A stretch of DNA of 27,277 bases from a virus: positions 1 to 27,277 of IMG/VR virus record IMGVR_UViG_3300035698_020350; one strand, written 5' to 3'. A model generated the notes under the pieces. The model saw only the letters and a program-made list of their open reading frames with translations. It had not been told where the DNA came from and did no database searches. Numbering within the stretch: the stretch's first letter is position 1; the number at the start of each line of letters is the position of its first letter. A program made the translations under genes and the position numbers. Positions 21,891 to 27,277 of this stretch are shown in pieces.

Positions 21891-23504
21891 CTAGGCTGGT
21901 GCGGTAGTACTTACGGATGCCACCGCAGCTCTTTCAAGTTGCCCACCCCAACGGGAAGTGACCGAGCAGAGCATTTCATTGTTACGGATCAGCGTATCGC
22001 CTTCAGTCGATGCACGAACAACCATGTCCTTGCGACGATACATGCGATAACGTCCCATAACACAGTAGAAGATCTGTGCATTGGTAAGGGACTCATTGAT
22101 TTTATAAGGACGCTGCAAGAGGGAATAACCATCCCAATCCGGTCCAGACGATGTGCCAAACACACGACGGGCATCCGAAGTACCGACCGGAATACCAATG
22201 GCACGCGAGTAACTGGTTTCTGTTCCACAGAAAACAGCAGTCTTACCAATGGGGCCTTTGTGCTCAGGCTTGGCTACACTGAAACGCAGAGATTCATAAG
22301 CACTAATCGTAGTAGCACCACCAAATGCAACACTGGTGACACCGCTCTTATTCATAATACCTTCCGGCTGGGTAGTGCCATTACCAATAGCAATGACATC
22401 ATCCAGGTCTTCCAGAAGACGCTCACCATACTGACGGGTGAAGATCTCAGCGAAACCAATCGGGGTATCACTCAAGAAATCCAAACCGATGCGAACAGCA
22501 CCTTGCCAACGGTAGATGGTCGTATCAAATGCAGCAACATACGATGCCGTATTGAACAGAGAGATAGCAGTGTCATCGACACCACCCCAGCTACCAGTGA
22601 CCGTACCAATCGTGACACCTTCGATACGTCGTCCACGATTGATCGGAACAGTATTCACCAACGGATACAGTTCACCGTAGAGCAACGGAGTTTCAATAAC
22701 CATATCGTCAAAAACGATAGGAGCAGCTTCCGTACCACCACTGGTAGAATCGTCGATGAGGGCTTTCAGGCCACTATTTCCAGAGTTACGATAACCCTTG
22801 GTCTTAGTTTCCTTGTCACCTTCATACTGATACCATTCACCAGAATCAGCGAGACTAGCGAGAAGACTCTTCTCATGTTCCGAGAAGTTTTCCCATGTGC
22901 GTCGTGCTCCCTGAGCACCCTTGATATCCGAGCATCCAAGCTGGAACTTGAGCCATGCACCTACCTGGGCCTTATCTCGTTCCGAAACGGACGAGAAAGA
23001 TTCACCATTATAGTAAACAGGCTCACCAGCCAAAGGATGGGCACCATCCGACATGGTTTTCTCAGGGAAGACCATTCGCTTACGAGAGCCATCATAGCTT
23101 TCGACTGCTTCCTTGACACGAATAGAAACACTCTTCTCTTCATCCCCTTCGGAGAAATTACCCAACGATGACAAATCCTTTTCCATCTTCGTCATGGGCT
23201 TTTCGATCTTTTTCTCTTCCTTGGTTTCCTTCTTTTCTTCCTTGACTTCTTCCTTGGTTTCTGTCTGAGTTTCCAGAGCCTTCACGATTCCATCTACCTT
23301 GGCAGACATATCGTTGAACTTTTTGGCAAACTCATCAGCTTCTTTTTCTTCGGGCTCAGTCGTCAACTCAACAAGCTTTTCAGCCGTCAAATCGCCACTG
23401 GTCAAAGCTTCGGCAGCCTTGGTCTTAAACTCAGCATCGGTGGCATCCTTCGCCATCCCATACTTGTCAATGAGCCAAGTCTTAAGCATAGCAGTTAATC
23501 GCAT
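21891..23504 (-). CDS. HK97-fold major capsid protein
   Basis: A 537-residue major capsid protein. The first 125 residues are charged and helical, with a Lys/Glu run (KEEVKEEKKETKEEKK), and correspond to the scaffolding delta domain that the prohead protease removes. The mature part holds typical HK97 elements: a strand and E-loop region around GGTEAAPIVFDDMVIETPLL, then RIEGVTIGTVTGSWG, a spine-helix segment with ERLLEDLDDVIAIGNGTTQP-type wording (the family G-N-G-T-x-x-P-x-G-I loop), and RRKDMVVRASTEGD near the end. The start at 23504 has GAGGAAA four bases upstream. It is GC-richer than its neighbours. It should be the most abundant virion protein. Confidence 0.9.
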   Translation of the reverse strand: MRLTAMLKTWLIDKYGMAKDATDAEFKTKAAEALTSGDLTAEKLVELTTEPEEKEADEFAKKFNDMSAKVDGIVKALETQTETKEEVKEEKKETKEEKKIEKPMTKMEKDLSSLGNFSEGDEEKSVSIRVKEAVESYDGSRKRMVFPEKTMSDGAHPLAGEPVYYNGESFSSVSERDKAQVGAWLKFQLGCSDIKGAQGARRTWENFSEHEKSLLASLADSGEWYQYEGDKETKTKGYRNSGNSGLKALIDDSTSGGTEAAPIVFDDMVIETPLLYGELYPLVNTVPINRGRRIEGVTIGTVTGSWGGVDDTAISLFNTASYVAAFDTTIYRWQGAVRIGLDFLSDTPIGFAEIFTRQYGERLLEDLDDVIAIGNGTTQPEGIMNKSGVTSVAFGGATTISAYESLRFSVAKPEHKGPIGKTAVFCGTETSYSRAIGIPVGTSDARRVFGTSSGPDWDGYSLLQRPYKINESLTNAQIFYCVMGRYRMYRRKDMVVRASTEGDTLIRNNEMLCSVTSRWGGQLERAAVASVSTTAPA

Positions 23505-23538
23505 AACGTTTCCTCAAAAAATAAACAATAATCAAAAC

Positions 23539-23560
23539 CATCATAGAACAAACTATGATG
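23539..23560 (-). terminator. Hairpin at the protease stop codon, capsid leader
   Basis: On the minus strand CATCATAG pairs perfectly with CTATGATG around a six-base loop (TTTGTT), overlapping the TAG stop of the protease gene. A T-rich stretch with GTTTTGATTATTGTTTATTTTTT follows up to the capsid ribosome binding site. The stem is AT-rich, so it may be a weak terminator, or a hairpin that marks or protects the 5' end of capsid mRNA after cleavage. Confidence 0.4.
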
Positions 23561-25067
23561 CGTTCTTATGCCTGGAGGCAAAAAACCTCCGAGCCAATAT
23601 TTTCTTTTCTTCCACAGACTTCATGGCAGAAAGTATTTCGTACAGCTTATTTATTTGAGCCATGTCGGCCTCGGCAAGAATAACTTCAATTGCTTTATCA
23701 ATTGAAATAGTTTCGCCGGATTTGTCTGTTTCACCAGACACTGTACCTTCGTCATTATCATCAAGAAGCTGCATCACCCATCCAGGTGTATCATCTTCTT
23801 TCCAAATAGTCACTTCCAGCTTCCTTGCAAGTGATTTTTCTCGAATGACAGGAACCACATCAATCTCTTTAGCCTGACTGGTGAGAACACATTCACCCTC
23901 TTGCATCTCCCAATCAAACTGAAGGTATTTTTCAGTACGCACATCATCCTCATCATAATGGGTATGGCAGACAACTACTTGATCAGAAAAAGTAGCTTCT
24001 ACATAAACCCAATCATAACTCTTGTTGGTCACCAAATGCTTTTTGGCAGCCTCACGTAGTTTGCAAATTCTTTCTTCCCAGCAATCTTCAATGAAACCAA
24101 AGTTCTTAACTTCACTGGTTTTCATTTCCTTGTCACTGGTTTGTCCTTTTCCTTTTTCTCCATCTTCTTCGTCAGAAACATTTTTGGTTTCTTTTGATGG
24201 GGAGACTCCGTTTTTTTGTCCTCTTTCATTGTCTTCATAGTCCTTCAACTCCTGTCCATTAACTGTCAGTTTCAAATCAAGTTTGACTGGAACAGTCGTG
24301 GGAATGCTTTCACGAATTTGTTTCCCGTATTCAACCATAATGCTACTAGTCAATTTCTTCTCATCGACCAGAGACAAAATAACCTCTTGCGTTTGAGCAT
24401 CAATGTTAGCAGGAACACTAACAAGAGATTCTTCCATGATCTCTGCTTTGAGAACTTCAAATCCAGCTTCACAACCGTCTTCAGCCTTCATTTTTTGGAA
24501 ATCAATAGCACGAAAACCATGGGAAAATCGGCCCATATCATTATCAACCATAACGGCAGCATCATGGCATAGCTTGTTCATGTCAACAATGCATGAATAG
24601 ACCGTTAAGTTTTTGGTATTCTGCTCATGGGTTCCTAGATATTTACCAATAGGCATGGTGTGACAATGTTGCCACAACAGAAGCATGTTGGGATCAACTT
24701 CCATCCCTTCACTATGCAGCACATCCCCATCACGATCCTTGTTACTGCTAGTGAGCACATGCTTAAATACCAGCAAGGTATTTTTAGGAAGTTCTATTCC
24801 ATCAGGCACTTCAGAAGCATCAACTTCCATCTTCTCCTGAAGCACCATATCTGAATTGTTGTATACCAAAGTACTTCCAGCTTTAACTAACACATCATTG
24901 AAAGATGTATTGCCTTCACTGAATTCCTGATAACATTTATCCAATCCAATGCTATCAGACATGGTACGAACAAATTTATCAGCAGTCCAAATGCCATATC
25001 CAAATGCTGACTTACGCTTTTGTCTAACACGTACTGCATTTAGCAGAGAATTATTAGTATCAGCCAT
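23553..25067 (-). CDS. Prohead (HK97-type, U35/S78) protease with long C-terminal extension
   Basis: A 504-residue protein. Residues 95-225 carry the caudovirus prohead protease domain: a strand with KDRDGDVLHSEGMEV, the catalytic His in LLWQHCHTMPIGK (134 or 136), the nucleophile Ser182 in RFSHGFRA, and the EIMEESLVSVPAN strand (209-221) with the Glu and Pro-Ala-Asn typical of the family. It cuts the capsid delta domain and other head proteins. Beyond residue 240 there is an extra 260-residue part: a low-complexity charged stretch (EDGEKGKGQTSDKEMK), then an unrecognised globular domain (DWVYVEATFSDQVVVCHTHY) and an acidic tail. That part may act as an internal scaffold. The start at 25067 has GGAG nine bases upstream. 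Confidence 0.85.
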   Translation of the reverse strand: MADTNNSLLNAVRVRQKRKSAFGYGIWTADKFVRTMSDSIGLDKCYQEFSEGNTSFNDVLVKAGSTLVYNNSDMVLQEKMEVDASEVPDGIELPKNTLLVFKHVLTSSNKDRDGDVLHSEGMEVDPNMLLLWQHCHTMPIGKYLGTHEQNTKNLTVYSCIVDMNKLCHDAAVMVDNDMGRFSHGFRAIDFQKMKAEDGCEAGFEVLKAEIMEESLVSVPANIDAQTQEVILSLVDEKKLTSSIMVEYGKQIRESIPTTVPVKLDLKLTVNGQELKDYEDNERGQKNGVSPSKETKNVSDEEDGEKGKGQTSDKEMKTSEVKNFGFIEDCWEERICKLREAAKKHLVTNKSYDWVYVEATFSDQVVVCHTHYDEDDVRTEKYLQFDWEMQEGECVLTSQAKEIDVVPVIREKSLARKLEVTIWKEDDTPGWVMQLLDDNDEGTVSGETDKSGETISIDKAIEVILAEADMAQINKLYEILSAMKSVEEKKILARRFFASRHKNAS

Positions 25068-25128
25068 GCGTCTTTACTCCACGGATATAACAAATAGTTT
25101 TAATTGTACTGCTTTCAATAAAAACAAA

Positions 25129-25428
25129 TTAGCTCATTCTTGCACACAGGGTAGCGTCAATCACACGTACTTGCTTAACTGCTTTTTTGTGCTCAGGCTT
25201 TACCTTGTTCAACCAAGTGATCAAAGAACCTGTGTCCCACTGATCACTCCCTGAAGGAAGCTTTTTTTTGGCCAATTTCACATCACGTTTAACACCCAGC
25301 TTTTTCATAACTGTAAACGTGACATGTTTGATCTGTGTTACTTTGCTGACATCAGCCAGTTTGATCATCCGAATAACATTATCCAGTTGATTTTTTGGCA
25401 TCTCATGAACGATTAAACTTGTGTCCAT
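25129..25428 (-). CDS. Hypothetical small basic protein
   Basis: A 99-residue protein, rich in Lys and Val, lying between a serine-tailed protein and the protease. It is mostly helical: MPKNQLDNVIRMIKLADVSK, a strand HVTFTVMKKLG, then a basic patch VKRDVKLAKKKLPSG and the helix ITWLNKVKPEHKKAVKQVRV. No family is recognised; a head assembly or DNA-binding role is possible because of its charge and place. The ATG at 25428 has AAAGGAT six bases before it, a good ribosome binding site. The downstream gap of 61 bases holds the protease leader. Confidence 0.58.
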   Translation of the reverse strand: MDTSLIVHEMPKNQLDNVIRMIKLADVSKVTQIKHVTFTVMKKLGVKRDVKLAKKKLPSGSDQWDTGSLITWLNKVKPEHKKAVKQVRVIDATLCARMS

Positions 25429-25467
25429 TTTTTATCCTTTTAGGCACTTATAGCAAAGTAAACTGAA

Positions 25468-26019
25468 TTACATTTCATCAATAAACGAACTGCTACTGGT
25501 GGATACACTGGAACTAGAAGTAGAACTGGGAGATGAACTAGAAGTACTCTTAGAATAACTAGAAGGACTTGAACTAGAAGTACTATTAGAATGACTAGAA
25601 CTAGAATCGCTCATAGAAGGACTCGAACTACTTGAAGTGCTTTCTGATGCAGAACTGGCACTAGAAGTAGAACTAGATTGAGAAGAACTGGAAGCAGAAC
25701 TAGAACTAGAAAGATCTTCCATTGCATAAACGGAAAGACGATCACCAGTCTTGGGACCAGGGAATTGCAGTGATCCTGTATTGAAGTTCAAGATATCAGG
25801 AACACTTGATTCTCCTGTAGACTTGTAATCGGTGAGCACAGCTTGGTACAAAACATTGTCAGCAAGAGTTACTACATAACTCTCTACAGTACCAACATCT
25901 CTAGCAAAAGTAGCACTCAAAGGAAGGCTGTCATCACCAGCCCTTGCATGACGTGTGACCACTAGAGCACGATTAGACAAACCAACACTAGGACCAAAAT
26001 GGAAAGTTACTTTTTTCAT
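25468..26019 (-). CDS. Virion protein with C-terminal serine tract (head region)
   Basis: A 183-residue protein of which the first 100 residues form a beta-rich domain (ALVVTRHARAGDDS, ESYVVTLADNVLYQAVLTDY, FPGPKTGDRLSVYAMED). The strand pattern could be an Ig-like or fibronectin-like fold. The next 75 residues are about two-thirds Ser with Thr, Ala, Pro, Asp and Asn, and the chain ends FIDEM. It lies upstream of the protease, so it is likely a head decoration protein or a head fibre. The ATG at 26019 is chosen because GGAG lies six bases before it; a TTG at 26031 overlaps that site. Codons for Ser alternate between TCN and AGY kinds. Confidence 0.65.
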   Translation of the reverse strand: MKKVTFHFGPSVGLSNRALVVTRHARAGDDSLPLSATFARDVGTVESYVVTLADNVLYQAVLTDYKSTGESSVPDILNFNTGSLQFPGPKTGDRLSVYAMEDLSSSSSASSSSQSSSTSSASSASESTSSSSSPSMSDSSSSHSNSTSSSSPSSYSKSTSSSSPSSTSSSSVSTSSSSFIDEM

Positions 26020-26176
26020 ATCAAACTCCAAAAGAAAACTGCGTATAAATCGACAACCTGAAATAGGTCACGACTTACCGCAGTTCACTAAGGACACCTA
26101 GATAAGCTTTTACAACGAATGTCACTGATTAAACAGTTTACCTCACTACTCATTGCCTGAAAATAGTGATTTTCGA

Positions 26177-26410
26177 TTATGTTCTTTTTTGCCCTCCTTG
26201 TGAGGGACGTTCAAACCCATCATTGTACACCCTACAATGTAATACACGTCCTTTGCATCCATGTATTTCCAATCTCAAAGTAAAATCAGTACCTTCTACC
26301 ATTGCTTCACAAAAAGCTGCATCAAACTTCTTCATGCATTTTTGGTAAATTCCCAAGGATTCCTTGTCGTCCCTCAATGCCTCCTGGTATCCATTCAAAA
26401 CTTCGCTCAT
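26177..26410 (-). CDS. Hypothetical small protein
   Basis: A 77-residue protein starting MSEVLNGYQEALRDDKESLG, a charged amphipathic helix, followed by a Cys-containing alpha/beta part (KFDAAFCEAMVEGTDFTLRL, EIHGCKGRVLHCRVYNDG). No family is recognised. The ATG at 26410 forms an ATGA overlap with the preceding gene, which favours it over more distant upstream codons in the same frame that lie inside that gene. After it comes a 157-base gap without a convincing promoter or hairpin, the longest gap in this part of the window. Confidence 0.55.
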   Translation of the reverse strand: MSEVLNGYQEALRDDKESLGIYQKCMKKFDAAFCEAMVEGTDFTLRLEIHGCKGRVLHCRVYNDGFERPSQGGQKRT

Positions 26411-26631
26411 GTTGGTTCTTCTTTTCTTATTGTGTACAAGTAAGTGGGTACAAATAAAACCTCTATTTCTACTCCAGCCCATTTGATTAGTGATTTTCTC
26501 AGTTTTTTTATCTGCTCATCATCCATAGGGGCATGTACGTCAACTAGCAACCTGTCCCCTGGCAGAAATCTCATTGCTTGACAACGAACATCTGCAATTC
26601 TAGGTTTATTTTGACGTAAAACATTAGACAT
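26407..26631 (-). CDS. Hypothetical small phage protein (GDxLLVDVxAP motif)
   Basis: A 74-residue protein. Its core reads LPGDRLLVDVHAPMDDEQIK, then a helix LRKSLIKWAG and a strand EIEVLFVP. The strand-helix-strand order, with a G-D-x-L-x-V start, is a common theme of very small proteins in phage head and neck modules whose function I do not know. The ATG at 26631 gives a TGATG overlap with the upstream gene and has GGGGA eight bases before it; an ATG at 26646 in the same frame lies inside that gene. It ends in an ATGA overlap with the following gene. Confidence 0.55.
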   Translation of the reverse strand: MSNVLRQNKPRIADVRCQAMRFLPGDRLLVDVHAPMDDEQIKKLRKSLIKWAGVEIEVLFVPTYLYTIRKEEPT

Positions 26632-26852
26632 CAGTTGCGTCCCCATCCATAACTATTTGAAGATGGATCATAATCTTCATCAAAATCACATTCTTCCATA
26701 ACACTGAAAAACCCTTTCAATGTTTCAGTTTTTTCTTCATTTTGTTTTTGTAATGCTTTATTGGTTCCTGACAAAAACCCGATGACTACTCCTATATACA
26801 GAGAAACTACAAAAACAAATACAATCAAACAAAATAGCAATAACCCAGTCAT
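26631..26852 (-). CDS. Small N-terminally anchored membrane protein
   Basis: A 73-residue protein with a strongly hydrophobic N-terminal span (LLLFCLIVFVFVVSLYIGVV, about residues 4-23) and a charged cytoplasmic or periplasmic part of 45 residues ending in an acidic, Gly/Asn-rich tail (ECDFDEDYDPSSNSYGWG). The layout resembles small membrane proteins of phages such as a spanin or holin accessory, but the structural-gene context gives no direct support for lysis. It is coupled to the next gene by TGATG and starts 10 bases after the preceding gene. Confidence 0.6.
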   Translation of the reverse strand: MTGLLLFCLIVFVFVVSLYIGVVIGFLSGTNKALQKQNEEKTETLKGFFSVMEECDFDEDYDPSSNSYGWGRN

Positions 26853-26862
26853 GCTATTCCTT

Positions 26863-27192
26863 TCAATTCTTCCATTTGATTTTTTGAGTTGGCTGTTTAC
26901 AGATACTGCATTTTATATCCAATGACCATTGAGCAATGGTCTTTACAGACTCATACTCATCATTGGTGTGACGGTAATCTCCCCTTTTATATCTGACAGC
27001 CATTTGACGCCATCGGAATATGTCATTGTCCAGAGATCTTGGTGGCACTAGATTAGTGCCTGTTGCTCTTTCGTATGTAGCACATAGCTCAATAAACCGA
27101 TTTTCTAACACAGCACATAATTGCACATGATCTTGTGTGCTAGGAAACAATTTCCCTACTTGATTCTGATTCGGTTTCCTCTTCATCCCCAT
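26863..27192 (-). CDS. Hypothetical protein with C-terminal CxxC motif
   Basis: A 109-residue basic protein. The middle reads LENRFIELCATYERATGTNL and PRSLDNDIFRWRQMAVRYKRG, both helical. The C-terminus holds CSICKQPTQKIKW, a CxxC that could be half of a zinc site. No family is recognised. The ATG at 27192 has AGGAGG nine bases before it, which supports translation, yet it lies 53 bases inside the end of the upstream gene in another frame. A second in-frame ATG at 27186 is possible. Confidence 0.58.
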   Translation of the reverse strand: MGMKRKPNQNQVGKLFPSTQDHVQLCAVLENRFIELCATYERATGTNLVPPRSLDNDIFRWRQMAVRYKRGDYRHTNDEYESVKTIAQWSLDIKCSICKQPTQKIKWKN

Positions 27193-27277
27193 TTTTAGGT
27201 TCCTCCTGTTCTATAACGATTTTCCCATTGCCAGCAATTTGCTTTGCTAATTTATCAGACACCCCTAAAGCCTTAAG
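27140..27277 (-). CDS. C-terminal end of an unidentified protein (possibly portal)
   Basis: Only the last 45 residues are in the window. They read LGVSDKLAKQIAGNGKIVIE and then an acidic, disordered tail (EEPKNGDEEETESESS) ending IVS before a TAG at 27140-27142. The gene lies at the start of a head module (small genes, protease, capsid), where a portal gene is expected, and portal proteins often end in such acidic tails. That is a guess from gene order only. The last 53 bases are shared with the next gene in another frame. Confidence 0.6.
   Translation of the reverse strand, partial: LKALGVSDKLAKQIAGNGKIVIEQEEPKNGDEEETESESSREIVS

Noticed and set aside
21939-23171. A 410-codon open frame on the plus strand, antisense to the capsid gene.
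   Set aside because: It is rich in Arg, Thr and Ile without domain texture, has no ribosome site, and is explained by the codon bias of the capsid gene, which leaves few antisense stops.
26020-26176. A promoter in the 157-base gap before the serine-tailed head protein.
   Set aside because: Candidate boxes such as GTGACA with TATCTA or GTGACC with TATACG have poor matches or wrong spacing.

Overview
The window looks like the late (virion) region of a tailed double-stranded DNA bacteriophage or prophage with an HK97-type head. Nearly every gene lies on the minus strand, so transcription runs from right to left. Genes are packed with ATGA, TGATG or TAATG overlaps, and most DNA is AT-rich. No tRNA, rRNA, CRISPR array, integrase or insertion sequence was seen. 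The host cannot be named. The ribosome binding sites and two sigma70-like promoters point to an ordinary bacterium, and serine-rich linkers of this kind are often seen in uncultured aquatic phages, but that is only a hint.

Layout in transcription order. (1) 27277-26177: the end of a gene cut by the window edge (perhaps the portal), then four small genes. (2) 26019-21891: a serine-tailed virion protein, a small unknown, the prohead protease and the major capsid protein. (3) 21074-21877, plus strand: a free-standing HNH homing endonuclease with its own promoter, inserted between the capsid gene and the next structural gene. (4) 20830-17922: head-tail connection proteins, a second serine-tailed protein and the tail tube protein, ending at a strong terminator. 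(5) 17804-14082: a tail assembly chaperone pair joined by a programmed -1 frameshift, then the tape measure protein. (6) 14069-10290: four tail or baseplate-region proteins, two with long serine tracts. (7) 10286-2431: a DUF115/Maf-like protein, cupin, three glycosyltransferases, three methyltransferases, a CMP-Kdo-synthetase-like cytidylyltransferase and a possible sulfotransferase. (8) 2426-1: small genes, an XRE regulator, a sigma-factor-like protein behind a good sigma70 promoter, a 39-residue membrane peptide and the start of a beta-helix tail protein.

The most striking feature is the pairing of four virion proteins carrying long Ser/Thr tracts with a sugar activation, transfer and methylation cassette in the same late operon. 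The cassette holds a CMP-sugar synthetase homologue and a DUF115-type protein, the family that in flagellin glycosylation (Maf) puts CMP-activated nonulosonic acids on Ser/Thr. A working hypothesis is that the phage O-glycosylates its own virion. The cassette also shows recent rearrangement: a C-terminal glycosyltransferase remnant sits in frame directly after a methyltransferase stop codon.
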